DNA from: a virus
Length of the DNA: 64,000 bases
IMG/VR virus record: IMGVR_UViG_3300009183_000083
Location: 1 to 64,000 of that record
Strand: one strand, 5' to 3'
Below are positions 42,987 through 57,900 of the stretch, piece by piece. The notes under the pieces are model-generated. The model was not told where the DNA came from, made no database searches, and was given only the letters and a program-made list of their open reading frames with translations. Position 1 is the stretch's first letter. Each line of letters starts with the position of its first letter. Both the position numbers and the translations under genes were made by a program.

Positions 42987-45900
42987 ATGCTTATTGATAA
43001 ATCAAGTTATTCTTCGGATAACAAATTACCAGAAGAAGAAGAAGAAGTACATCCATTAGCCTCTGAACTTGGAAGGCATTATCTTTTATCAGAAGATTAC
43101 GTATATGGTGACGATAAAAAACTTGTAGCCAATCAGGCTTTTATGCACTGGGCTTCTGATCAAGAAGCTGAAAAAAAAGGAACAGTTAAAGCAACTGGTT
43201 ATGAAAAAAACGATGCTGGTGTTTTAGAAAAGGTTGAAAAAGATTTTCCTATGTTTAATGGGGAAAGTTTGACTTCTAAAGGACAAGAAGAATACGAGAA
43301 GGTTAAAAGGTATTTTGATGACGCTGCTTCTATGCCAAATGGAGGAGTGTCTCGTAATCCAACAACTCGCAAGTGGGAAGTGGATAGTCGCCTTGAGTCT
43401 GTTTTTACAGAAAAACAAGAAAAGCGTCCTGATCCATTTAAGGACATGTCGGAGTTTATTGATGAACAACTTAAAGTTACTAAGGAAGGTGATAGTCCCG
43501 CTTACACTTACGAAGACTTTACTAACTTTTCTAACGCTGTAGTAAAGAACGGCGAAGCTCACCTTGATCCAAATAACAAGGAAATGAAAGCTCGCTTTTT
43601 ACAAGAAGTGAATCGTCGTACATTTGATTCTTCTTTAATGGATGAAGCTGAAATTGGTCAGAAAGTAGCTGGAGCTTATGTAATCAACCCTAAAAATTAC
43701 AGTGAAGTAGACAAAGTTGAAAGTTGGATTGAGGGCTTAACAGATCTAAGTGCTTCTGATAAGAAGATGATGCTTATTGATTATCGTTCTAAAATTGAAG
43801 CAAATGTTGGTACTTTAGTTAATGATTTTGCCGCTGCTGATGCTGGAGTGATTGGCGGTATTTTTAGTTCTCCTCTTCGTGATGAGTTTAATGAATACAT
43901 GAGCAAGCCAGGAGCTAGTGGTTATCAATTTCTTAAAGAGAACAAAGAGCGAATGAGCAAAGACTCATATGGCGTTACGTCTGAAATTGCTACTAAATTT
44001 CGAGACTCAGTAATGGCTACCGGAACTGGTTTTTTATGGGCGGCGAGCGCTGGCAACTACACCAGCCCTGCGGAAGCGTGGGGTGGCTTGGCCGAGGATT
44101 CGTCCAAAGCATATTCAAATGGCAAGGCGTTCGAACTTTTTGGAGTCGACATCAACCGCCGTGATTTAACCGAGCTAACCGGACAGGTCGGGTCGTTTAT
44201 TGCAATGGGTGGAATGGGCGCTTTAGCAGGTAAAGGATTGACCGCAATTGGTGCTCAAGGAGCTTCACGTTATGCTGTTAATGAAGCCGGGATTTTGCTT
44301 TCTACTGTAGCTAAAACAGAAGCAGCCGCTGCTGCTGGCACTAGAACTTTTGGACAAAAAACTTTAGCCGGACTAAAAGCGGCTGGGACTGATCCAGAAA
44401 TGTATCTTGGATCGCTTCAAGCTGCTGGAACGTCTTTTGGAAAAACTTTTAATTCAACACTTGAAGAAACAGGAAGTCGTGAAGAAGCACTTAAGGCAGC
44501 AAACATTGCTGCAATATCAGATGGTTTTTCAGCTTTTATTGCAACAGGTGTGATGAACCGTTTTGCTCCAGGCATGGGCAAAGTGCTAGGAATGGGAGAT
44601 GGCGAAGTAGGTGGTGGTATTGTTCAAGCATTTAAAAATAAAGCTTTAGCTAAAGAGTCGATGGAGCAAGTCCAGACATTGCTTAACAACCTTGATGGAA
44701 AAATTGGAGAACCGCTTCGCAAGCAATTTGCTAATGACATTGGAAGTGTGATGGGTGCTTCTGCACGTTCTCTTGGTTTAAAAGGAATTGGTATTTTTGG
44801 AAATATGGGAGCTGAAGCAATTGAAGAAGCTTCAGATGAAATTATTTCTGATGTTATTAGTTCGATGCTTGATGATTCTAAAACTTGGAACGAAGAAGTT
44901 TGGCAAAACATTGGGACCAAGTGGAAAGAATATGTTAAGGCGGGGGTGCTTGGTGCAATTGGTGGAGCAATGGGTGATGCTACATCAACAGTACTTAGTC
45001 CAAAAGAAACATTTGGAACTAGCGAGGGACTTAAACTTCAAACTCAAGAATGGGACAGAATTAAAACTAATGTAAAAAAGTTTGACTCTATGGAGAATTT
45101 TGTTTTCCCAGCTCCTATTCAAGATGCAAAGAATCTTGCTGAGTATATTGCAATGCCTGATGACAAAGTTTCAATAGAACAAAAGTCAGATGCGTTGTTA
45201 GCGGCAGTTCGTAATAAGACTTTATTTACAAGCATGGTTAACGCCAATGTGCCTGTAGCCGATCCTAGTAGTGTTCCTGAGCCAAGTGTCACAGTTGACG
45301 CTGAAGGCGCACCTATAGCTAGCGACGCAGCAAAACAAGCCACTTCAGCTAGTGTGTTTGCTACAGTTATGTCAAACTCAGGTTTAGTTTTACCTGAGGG
45401 TCGTGTTTGGCGTGATGACATTTCATTTGCCCCAACTGAAGGAAGTTCTCCACTAAGTATATCTAATAATGTTAAAATCACACCATTGTCTACTGTAGCT
45501 GATGGAGACAGAACAGATCATGTTACTTATGTAGCGGCAAAAAAAGAAACAACAAATCCAAATGGATCAGTTACCACTGAGTATTTAAGCGCAAAAGAAG
45601 CTGCTGCTGAATTAGGAACAGCAATGTCTAGTCTCAGTTCAAAGAATAGAACTAAAGCAAATAATTTAGTTAACAACTTTCTCAGCAAATCAACTAATAC
45701 TAACTATAATGAACAATGGTCAACTGAAGTTCAAAAAGAACAAGGAGCTTCTTCTTCTGAACCTAATTTAACAACAGAATCTAAACTGTCATCAAGCATA
45801 GAAGGTGTACCACTAGATGTTGGGTCGGAAGTAAAATGGGAAAGCTCAAATGGTAATGGTCCGCGCAGTGGTAAAATTATATCTATTGACGCAGCAAGTG

Positions 45901-48900
45901 GTATGGCTGTTGTGCAAATGCCAGATGGAAAAGCTCGTGACGTTCCCGTTAAGGCCTTTAGTCAGGCTGAAACTCCAACTGTAGCGGAGGGCGCTCTTAT
46001 TTCCTCTCAAAACCAATCTCCTGGAATAAAAAAACAACAAACAATAATAAAAAATGAACAACAAGAAAATGATGCCAATGATGGGAGCAATGATGAAGCC
46101 ATCAGCAAAGCCGAAAGCGATGCCGAAAAAGATGGCGAAATCAATGCCGAAAAAGATGGCGAAGAAAAAGATGTGTTAAGTGAATCAGGAGCTGCTGGGG
46201 AAACATCTCCAGCAGCTTCTTCTAGTAGCGTTAATAATCGCATTAAAATCAGAAATCGGCTCAAAGGAGTTAAAAACACAGAGCCTCTTGTTAACAAAGA
46301 AAACGATCGCTTTTACAAATCAGACGGAGGAATTTATGTTTCTAAAGGAAAAGATCCCGTAACCTATGTTACCGACGATGAAATTGATGCTGAGATTGAA
46401 AGACAGGGTGGCAATCTAAATAATGCCCTTAAAGTGATCAACGATAAGATCACAAAAATGGGCGGTAATATTAACGCTTATGCTTTAGACATACAAGAGA
46501 AGACAGCGGAAAATGCCACTTCATTAACTTATCAAGACGTAACTTACGTTGCTGACCCTAGTCTTATTCAAGATGGAACTGATGCAATTGGCGGCAAGTG
46601 GATGATGATAACTAACGAGAAGACTGGTGTTGTGTCTTATACTTATCGTCCACCTACTGGAAGCGCGTTATCATTAGGAATTGGTGAAGTTGTAGCAATT
46701 GATGGAAAACCTGACGAATTCTTAGTAGTAAAACGAGTATTCAATGGTCGATGGGATTTTGAAAAAAAGGATGCTAAAGACGCAGCTGGAGACATTATCA
46801 ATGATAAAGGCTTAACTCAAGAAGGAAACAAATTTACTCGTTCTCGTTTATCTTTAATTTCCAAAGAATTTGAAAAACATTTTGAGTCAATTGTTAATGG
46901 AAAAATTAATCCAGAACAAATGGAGAAATTATTTCTTAAAGTATTGAAAATTGTTTCTCCTAAAAAAGATTTTGTTGTTGTCAATAAAGACATGTCTGAA
47001 GAAAAAGGTTATGTTTACGCAAGCCGAAACAATGAGAATCCAGATGATTTTGGTTCAATCAATGTAGACTATAAGAAGCTGTCTGAGCAACTTTCTCAAC
47101 TTTATCGTACAGCTAATACTAAAAATAAATTTTCTAATGCTCTTCTTGGAATGGATGCAGCAAGAGTTGTTTCTGCTATTATTGATGAAGAACTCACTCA
47201 CTTAATTGGATTTAAGATTTTTGACGATGCTGAACTTTTTTCGTTTTACAGATCTATTCTTGATCTTCCAAAAAACAAAGATGGTACTGAGCATCCATTC
47301 AAACAAATTCTTTTAGAAACTTTAACTGAGCGGTTTCCTCAAAGACAAGGTTTGCCTGCGTTAAGCCCCGAGATTGATGGGTTTGATGAAGGTACAGTAG
47401 GTGATGCTGATAACATGGATGAGATTGTCCTGACAGTGGCAACAGAAATGATTCGTAAGCTTCATCAGATGGCAACACGCGGAACTACCACAGAACGCGA
47501 TACAGAGCTTTCTAGACAGCTTCAGGCTGCGATTTATGGTGACGCTGCTGCTAAGTCCCAAGAAACTGCTGAATCAAAGGTGAAGGGGCCTTTAAACGTC
47601 ATTGGTCAAATAATTAGGCGTTACGCTGAACGTGTTCGCAATATCCTTTGGATGAAGTGGCAACAAGGGATGCTACCACGAAACACTCGTGATATGCTTA
47701 CAAGATTAAACAAAGCTTATCAAAACGAAGGGATTCAAGGTGATGTAGACTTTGGTTATGACGCTGCGATGGAAGAATCAGAGCGCCGAGTAGAACAGTA
47801 TGAGAAATCTTTTATTGATGAAACTAGCAAAATTGCAAGGATTTCTAATCCTGCAATGATGAAGCTTCGATCAATAAGCAGGGAGTTTGGTTACATGTCT
47901 CTTGGTGAATCCCTAGTAGTTGACAAAGACACAATGACGCTTTCTCTTCATCCAAAAATCATGCAACACATTAAGGATAATAACTTAATGGACTTGGATT
48001 TGGTAAATAAAGTTTTGTTTGAATTAAATGGTGAGGGTGTCAGCACTCCATCTTATCAAAAAGCAGTTACTGTAGCTTTTCTAAAGCAGCAAGTTATGGA
48101 TTTAAAGCGTGATAAACTTACGTTTAATCCTTCTGATTTGTTTGACTCAATGAAAAATGATGAGGGGTTATTTGGTAATCAAGCAAAAGATGCTAAGTCT
48201 GCAAAGCATTCTGTTTTATGGAGACAAATTCTTGAAGGCATTCCAGAAAACAACTTTGAAGCATCACTAAAAGAAGTTGTCTCACCATTAGTTTCTGAGC
48301 GAAACGAGATGTGGAAAGAACGTGATCGTTTGCATGGATTAGTTATTCAAGAAGCATTTAAGGCAGTTAACGCAATTGATACAGATTTGGGTGGGTTCTC
48401 TTCAATTAAAGCGTTAATTAAATGGGGTCGCTTGGCTCAAGTCAAACGACCTGGAAAAAGAGAATTAGTTGATATTTTTGATGATTTTACATTTCCTAGC
48501 GAGCAATGGTTTGAATATCAATCTCCTGCAGATAAGTTAATTAATGCAACTCCAGAAGAATCAGCGCAGGTGCGTCGTGATTTCAAGCAATCCATACTTC
48601 AATCGCTGGCTCTTTCTCTTCCTTCAATTACCGGAGAAAGTCATGTTAAATTTTTAGAGTCTATTGGTGGTCCTGTTTCAGAAGCTTTAGCCGAACTAAA
48701 GAGTACGGAAAAATCTTTAGAAACTATAACTCAATATATTGAAACAATTAAGTATTATAATAAATTCAATCACTTTATTCCAGGAATGGACCCTAAGGAT
48801 AGGGATCAGCTTAAGACTGCAATGTCTGCAGAACGTAACGCGCGAAGCCCGAAAAAAAGTGGGCTACCTATAAATGATGAAAATAATGTTCTTCAGCGTC

Positions 48901-51900
48901 AGCAACCGCTTTCACCTGAAGCGCAAGCTGCTTCGTTTTCTATTTATCAAGAATACATTGAGTTTTCTCGCGCTGTAGATGACTACAACAAATCTATTCA
49001 ATTTGTAAAGAACCGAGCATTGGGTGAGTTTGGTACACGTTCTGAGGAGTTTGGAATGAATTATGCAGACATGAATAAAGCAACTGGCAACAACGCTACG
49101 CTTGAGTTTAAAAGCATGACTGACGAACTTCAGCCTGCTAGTACGCCTAATGATGTATTTAGCGGAAATATGATTCCAGAAGGAATGAAATATGGTTACG
49201 GGTCAATAGCTCGTTTTGATGATAATGGAGAACCACTTTCAGAAGAAGAACAGGCATGGAACGCTGGACTAGAAGTTTATCGTTACACAATGCAATCAAA
49301 CGCTGATTTTGTTGGCAAAAATTTATTTTTAAACTACTGGGTTAATCTTCAACTTGGGAAAGTTGTTTTGTCTGGTGTTGCTAGTGACTACGAAAAAACA
49401 GGAGGATTCTTATTTAAAAGACAAGTTAACGAAATTGAAATGGTAGATTACGAAACTGCTGATCAAGCGTTTCCTGACTTACCAACTGAAGAGCTTGGAG
49501 AAGCAAAGATGAAACTTAAGTCTGGCGGCGCAGAAGACATTCTTAATGTTATGCGTTTTTTCCAAAAGGTTAACGTATGGGCAAGCGGAATTAAAAGCAA
49601 GTATCAAGGAGTTACGACAGATGAAGTTGGTGGAGAGCAAGGTTTTGCTGGTCGCATGATTCCAATGCTTAATGAATTATTTGGAAAGATGGAAAGCATG
49701 ATTGATCCAATTAGTGGAGAGTCATTTATTGGACTTACTGAAGGATTGGATTTTGATTTAAAAGCACACGTTGAAGACGTAATAAAGTTTTTAAGTCGTC
49801 ATTACGAGATGAAGGATTTTTACACAAGATCTGGTAGTTTTGTTATGCCTACAGAAGAAGTAAAAGACTTTATGGACTTCTTTAAAATGAAGGACGGCAA
49901 GTTAATTAAAATTTCATCACGTAAAGACAATCAAATTGCTAATGATTTTTCTGGTGTGCTTTTAAATTCAGGCAAAAAACTTAAGGTTTCATTACGCAGC
50001 GCTACCCAAGGTGTTAAATTAATGAAACGTTCTTTTAAAGCGTTTAGTAACCCTCGCTGGAAGCGTAACGTTGAACAAGAAGGTAGTCGTTATCAACGTG
50101 ATCCTGCATATGAACCAGACAATAAAGCTATTCTAAAGCTCGGAGAAATGACGGCAGATGCCCGAATGAGAAATCAGATGAAGTGGAATTTAAAATATTT
50201 TGAAACTAGCCGTAATTACATTTTTGGTTCTAATTGGGCATTTGAATTTTACAATGATATTCAACGAAGCAGTTATGGAGAAGGACGAGAGCCTTATGTA
50301 AAAATCAAAGCTTCAAGCATAAGTGCTAATAGAGATATAACATTAAATGAAATGTTTGATCCTAATCGGTGGACCCTTGAAAGACCTAAAGGATTTATTC
50401 CTAATCAACAAGATTACAACGATTCTTTATATTTTGGTGTCGGAAAAGAAACAAGAAGAGTAACAGATACTAATCTTTATTTAAATCCAGAAAGCGAAGT
50501 AATTAATCCAAACGAGTATTCCGGAAGCGAAGATGATCCTCGTGTTGCTAATTCTAGCATGTCTACTACAGACCCTACGGTTAGGGGGTACACTCAAACT
50601 TATAACGAAGGTCGTGCTTCAACACCACAGGAAACTGCTCAAAGGGCTTTTGGACGTTCTGCAGTTTCCCGGTCGATTAAAATAACTCAAGCGGCTATGT
50701 TCATAGGCAGCAATGGTCCAAGCGGACGTTCATCGTCAGACGCAGATCAATTTTATTTTGACATGATTCGTCTTGGAAGAGACAACGATTGGTTTACATC
50801 AGAAAACATTATTGAAGAACGCAATCGTTCAAGTAATAACGTGTTTTTTGCTGATTTGACAAATGATGAAATTGATAGCATGGATAATCGTCAGATTATG
50901 ACGGTTTTTCGTCAATCTATGACTGACAGTCTTGTTCGTCGTGGATTAAAAGGATTGTTTCCAGCTTTAGATTACACAAATGATGAAACTCATAACAAGA
51001 TTTACGATGCGTTTCTTGATGAATACGGAAACAAAACAGACAAAAACGGTAAGTATTTTTTTATTGATTCAGAAAAGTTTATTTTAGATTTGCTTGAGTT
51101 TAAGATGAAGTTTGAACGGGCAGTTGTAGAAGAAAACCGTGTTAAGAATCAAGATGACATTGCTATAGCTTACGATTTAATTTCTAAAGGAAATCAATTT
51201 GTATCTCCTAATGAGTCTGAGCGCATGGCTAAAGCCATCAAGGAGTCAATGACGAGTGAAAAATTTAATATTTTTGATACTCGTCTTGGTACTGGGCTTG
51301 GAACAGGAAATGCAATTGTGGATCATTTAATTGATACGCTTCCAGGCAGAACACTAATTGTTGAAATTCGTTCTGATGTTGCAGATGCAAACGATTTAAA
51401 GGGACTTAACATTCAAGTATTTAAAGGCAATCAAAAACAAGGTGAGGCAATCACTCCGAATGTTGTTTTTATGCCATTAAATCAAAATGGTCCATATCTT
51501 TCCAAAGACAAAGCAAGAAGTTTAATTAGCCAGTTACTCAGCATATCGGCTGAAAACAACTTAGTAGTTAAAAAAACGCTTCTTGATCTTTCTGCTAAGA
51601 TTGATGCTGAATTAAAGCCAGTTCAGTTGGCTGATGGTCTTGTAATTAGCTATCGTTCTAAACCAAAAAAGAAAACGTTTTTTCCTAAAAATCGTTACAT
51701 TTTTGATGCTTTTGACAAAATGGCGGCAATCCGATCTGATTTTGACATTGTTTCAAAAAGCTTATCTTTTCCTGGCGTTGATCCAAACTTGGTAGACGCA
51801 ATTATTATGGTTTCTGCATTTCTTACTAACGATGATGCTAAAACATTTCTTGATCAATCTTATAAAGGATTTGAAGTTCGCGTTTCAAGCAATTTGCCGC

Positions 51901-54900
51901 AGCAAATACAAGATGATCTACTTCATTCAATTTGGATGATTCGTCAAAGCAAACTTTATGAAACTAATCGTTTTGGAGATGAGACAGAAAACCTTGAATC
52001 AAACGATAATAACAACGAAGAAAATGAAATTGATGATGAGGAAGAGTTTCCTGATCCAGACAAAGATGTAGACAATTCTGACCCATCTCAAGAACTTGAT
52101 GATTCACTTGAAAAAAGTGAAGAAGCTAATAATTTTTTTGCTGACAATGTTATTCCTGAACTTGAAAAAAAGATAGCTGAGATTGAAGATGGCAAATTAG
52201 AAATTGAAATGGTAATTGCTTCTGCTGATTTTGGTGTAAACGATGCAAGCGATATACTGCTTTATAATGCTCTTGCTTCAATTGTTGAGGCTGGAATAAA
52301 ACGTGAAAGTTTGGAAGTTGTTAAAGGTCTTCAGGAAAGATATTCTAACAAGGGCCGCAAGGCTAGAAGCACTCGTGATATTCTGGCTAATCCTAAATTA
52401 GGTGGACAGTCAGGTAATCTTCGCGCTGATCTTGCTGCTCCAGTAGTTAAATCTAATGCAAAAGAGGATGAAGAGGTTGGGTTTTCACAAACAAAAATGA
52501 GTTTTGCTGTTAAAACTTATATTGGAGAAGCAATTAATATGGCTCGTCCAAACGTAAAAAATAGAACCGTTTTGAATTCTGAATTTGCTTCCACTAGGAT
52601 TAATAATATAAACGCTGCTTTAATTTACAGTTTAAGCAGTGTTGAAAATCAAGTTGAAGAACAACTTACTAGGTCTTTTAAATCAGCTCTTGGGGCTGTT
52701 GCAAAAATAAATTTTAGAAGCAATACAAAAAACGGAACTTTGGATTCTGTTAAGATTTCTAGCCAAAAAATTGAAGTTGTTGTTAATGATGAGCTTCTTT
52801 CTGAATTAGGAAGAAACTTGCCAGCAGCTGAATTAGAAGTTGCTTTGAGTCAGACTCGAAAAGCAGTTGAAGATTTATTTGTAAGCAAAGATAGATTTGA
52901 AACTATTTTAGCTTCTTTAAAAGAAGATCGCGCTAATGCAGTAGTTCTTAATTCAAAAAATGTTGCTGAATACTGGGCTAATACACCTACATCAATTCCT
53001 GATGCAACAGGAAAACGTAAAGGCAAAAAAGTTTCAAATGACGAGTTAAGCAACGCAATGAGCAAAGAGAATGTTGAATTAGCAAGAGCTAAGTCTGCAG
53101 CTCTTGTTGATAAGTTGCGTGTAATTGATCGCCAAATTAATCGCGTCCAAGATGATCTACTTGCAGTAAAACGTGAGATTTCTAAAATTGAAAATTATCG
53201 CGGTCAAACTGTTTTAGGTCGTTCACATTTTAAAGCTAATATTGGATTAGACATTCTTAAAAATGAAGAAGGCACACAGATTTCTGCTGCGGTAGAAGAG
53301 GCTACACGTAAAGTTGGATTTAATATTATTACTACTCCGTTTTTTGGCTCAATTGACGAACGTGCTCGCTGGATGGACACATCTTCTGATAACGCAATAG
53401 CTGATGTTGAAATCAAAGAACTTCGAAAAGAACATTACATTAAAGAACAGGCAATGATTTCTGCTTTAACGCAGTTAGCAACTGATCACATTGATGATGC
53501 TTATAAGATTTCTAGAAACACAGCGGATAATTTTATGGATTTTAATCCGCTTAAAGCAATTCGCCAAGCAATTGAGATTTCCAACGTTGAATCAATTGTT
53601 TTGAAAGATCAAATGAAGATGGCAAGAACTGAAGCTGAAAGTGCCATGATGAGAGGGTTGGAGGCTGACGATATTGCAATGTTGACTGACCCCGCTTCAA
53701 CTAATTTAATGGTGATGACGTTTGCTGATCAAGCAAAACTTACTCCACAAGAAAAAACAGGCAAAACAATTTTAACACCTAATCAATACACTAGATTACG
53801 TATTTTAAACATGCCTAAGAGCATGACAGAAAGAAGTAAGAAGATTGGAGCGCTATTTAGTCAGGAAGGCCAAAACGCAATCTTAATGCCTACTACAGTG
53901 AAGGAGCAGCTTATGAGGGCATTTCCTATGACTGTAACAAAAAGGAACGTAAACAGCACTATAACACAGATAGTAGCTGAAGCAGCGGCTTTGTCTCAGA
54001 ATGTCTCACTTGATTCAATGCGTCATTCCGAACTGGAAGCCAAGCATAACGATGGAACGATTACTCCTGAGGAGACAGAAACGGCTCAAAAACTTGTATA
54101 TGAGGCAGCTGATAAAAAGGGGTATGACCAAAAAGGACATAGAGCAGGAGTGTATAAAAATGGAATTCCACTCCTACCAAGCACAACTGGTGGTTTGGGG
54201 TCTGCTTATTATGCTATTTTGGGAGGTTCTCTCGAGGAAATTAAAGAGTTTGGTGGGGAGATTTTGGGCCCTGACCGAAACAACCCGTCGATTAAAACAA
54301 TAGCTGGTGAAGTGAGAATAAATCTTGGTGATAAACCTTTATTTGTTAAGCACCCCAGTGAGGTGTCAGAATGGGCTGATAAAAATAACCTTATTCCATC
54401 TTTTTATGCTTGGTTGAATTACCAACAAGCAGTCAATTCAGTTTATGATACCATCTATAAGGGTCAAAATAAAACAGATTGGAATGCGCCTACACGTCGT
54501 ATAGACGTTAATCCAAACAGTCTTGAAGCCAGAAGAGCAGGACGCTTATACATAGAAACTGCTGAAAGCAAAAAAGAATACCGAGATGCCCTAATTAAAG
54601 ATGGGTATTCAGAAAAGGACATTGACCGAATGAGGCTGAATGAAGACACGGTAGGAACTTCTGATGCTGCTAAGTTGAATTCTTTCTTGTTTGATCAAGG
54701 TCATGTTACTGCAATCGTAGCAGATTGGTCTGGAGCTGCAAAAAATAAGAGAGCTTCGGGTGATGGACGTATGTTCACCGAGGTTGCATTAGCAAATCCA
54801 GATCAAATCAAATCCGCAGAACCCTTCACTGGAGTTCCTTTGGATCAAAGGTTTAACCCACAAAGTCATAGCATTGCTTACGCTGCCAATCTTGATTCAC

Positions 54901-57900
54901 GCCCGATTTTAAACATCCGTTCTTCTGTTCGAAAAGCATTAGAGGATTCTGGTTTTTCGTTTAGCGATAATTTTGATGATGTTCAAGCTAGCAAGATTGC
55001 TCGCGTTGTTACAAAACGGTTGCGTGGAACTCGTGACACCAGCCCGGAATTTATTTTAGATGGTTCTGAAGCATTATCGTATTTAGTTTACGAACAACTT
55101 GGTCTTCCTGAGCGAGATCAAGCTGGCCGAGAATCAATTCAAAAAGCTATCGCTTCGTGGATGGAAACAGGTAAAGATCCAAAGAATATTGATAAGTCAC
55201 TTTGGCAGAAGGTGCTTGAAGTTATTGAACGCATTAGTTCGTTATGGAATGGATCTAAATTCCAATCTATTGAAAAAGCTCTTTCAAGCGAACTCAATCA
55301 AATCGAAATGGGGAACAAGAATTACTTCTTGTCTCCTGCTGTTGGTCGTTCAAAAATAAGTTTCCAAGGTATTGTCAATCGCAATCCAGACGCCGTTGGG
55401 GTGATGAACTACCTTCAAGATCAAGGAATTGATTTTATACTTACTGGAAGCTTTGCTTACGCCGATCAAGTGTCAATTTATCGTAGCGCCGATAAGCCTG
55501 TGCATGATGTTGATCTAATTTTAAAGAGCGGAACGGTTGATTTAGCTGCAGACAAACTAAAGAATCATTACACTACCGCTAATCTTTACGACTTTCATCC
55601 CCGTAAAGGCGAGGCATCCCGCATCAATGGAATTATTGTTGTTCCAAAATCTCAACAAATAACTAACCTCATAACTCGTTGGGTAAAAACGCGAAATGGC
55701 TTTGAACCATTACGTTCGTATGATGTTATCGACAACGTGACTGGTAATAAAGTAGGGTCTTATAAGTTTTCTCCATCTGGTGAAGTTTCAGATAATGCTG
55801 GAGTAATACTTGATTTAATTGAGCACAAACCCGGTGTTGAGCGAGAGTTTGTAAATCAATCATTTCAAGATGGGTCTGACAACAATCGCACCATCAAGGT
55901 AAGTAATTATGTTTCTGGATTTGTTCACAAGCTGGAGCTTCTTCGCTATAAGGATTTGCGAGACTTTAGAATGGCTCGTCCAGCGAACACTGAGGGTTCT
56001 GCTGTTTTGGATTCCACAACTCAATCGGTCAATAATCAGGGTCAAGGAATTGCTTATGCTGCAAACCTCAACCCAACAGATCATTCTTATTTCATGAACT
56101 CTATGGAGAGCTTGAAAAAAGAAACATTTTCTGGCGACGAGTTTAGCCTAACTAAAGGCAAAACAATGACTAAAGAAGAAGCGGCTAAAGCATTTTCAAC
56201 TGAGTTTGCTAATAAGGTTAAAGTGTTTCTTAATACAATTCGTAATAATGGAGATGTAAACGGAAAGAAAGTTTTTGATTCTAATGGCCCTCTTTATCAA
56301 GCACAAATTGAAGAATTTTCCTTCATGCTTGAAGGAATGGTAATGGCTTACAACGACTCAGCCGGGGTGTTAAAAAAGGAAACAAAAGATGCGGTAAGAA
56401 CTTTATTAAAAAGCATTAGTGAAAACAATGAAGGATCTTTTTCTTTTATTTCAGAAAGACAGTCATTTGGTATTGATATTAACACTGAAAACATGGTTAA
56501 CTTTAGGATTCCAAAAGTGTTTTCAAGTGTTTTTATGGATGTTGAAACCGATTTGATTGTTAAGCGTCTTACTTCATCTATGACTATTCATAATGGATGG
56601 GCATCATTGTTTACAATGAAGTATCTTGATCATCATGACTCTCGTATGCGCAATCGTTTTCAGAAAAACCGCGCTGGTCGACAAGCGGCACTTCATTTGA
56701 AAAACATTCTTGATCGAGGCGTGAGCGGCAAAAGCGGACGTTCAGCTTACGAAACGCGAAAAAAAGCAGCTCAAGAAGAAATTGCTCAAGCTGCAAAAAA
56801 ACTTGATAATAATGCTTTAGATCAAACTATTGGATATTTTCATGCAATGCTTGATGGTCTTGATAACGCTAATGGCATGACCTATGTTAACGCATTCAAC
56901 TCTTGGTTTAATCAAATAAAACGTGGTTTTGATCAATATAATGAGTTGGTAAAAGAAGTAGATAGTTATTACGATAAAAACGAAATTTCAAAATATTGGG
57001 ATGCTAATCACATTGATTTACGTCGTGACAAAGAATTAACTGATAAGATCAAAGAGATATTAAATAGTGCTAAAGCAACATCTGATTTCATTGATGAATC
57101 TAAAGCAAGAGAAGCGGTAGAGCGAATTCAAAAAGCGTTAATAGATAATGTTACTAAAGGTAAAGAAGCAGATGTGCTTAATTATTCTACAACTGTATCT
57201 AGAGTTTTAGGTGATATTGATAGTGCAATGCATTTAACAATGGCAATGCTTTCTCAGCCTTCTGATCCACGAATAGATTCTGAAAAAAACAAATGGAATA
57301 ATCGTGAAGTTAAAGGATATAAGCGAACCTATTCATCTGTTCCAATGATTATTGGATATGCTGGCAACCCTAAAAGCAAGGTTCCAATTAAACAAGGTGA
57401 ATACATTTCTGATGCTATGGATATTGTAGCGTTTGATAGGTCTTCATTTTTTGGCGGTGTCGGTCATTCCTCACAGCGCTTTGACGATAAAAGTGTATTT
57501 CGACCTATTTTTGTTAATGGAGTGATGGCTCCACAATCTTTAATTGATGATGCTATTTATCGTCTTAACGTAACTCCAACTTATGAAGTGCTTCGTCGTT
57601 CGCTTGGAAAGGTTAAAGACACATCTGGACAACTTGGTATTGAAGATAGCGGTATTCTTGAAATTGTTCAGTCTCAAGTTCCTGATATTAATTTGCCAAC
57701 TCAGGATTACAATGAACAGAAGCACAATCATGACATGGAAGTTGATGCGACAACTACAGCTTTGGCTTTTGTCGCAAACGAATTAGAAACTACAATACGA
57801 AATGACTATCAAACTGGTGTAGTAAATACTGGTGGTGCAGAAATATTGAGATTTTTAGGTTCAACGTTTATTGTAAGATCTTTAGCATCATTACAACAGA

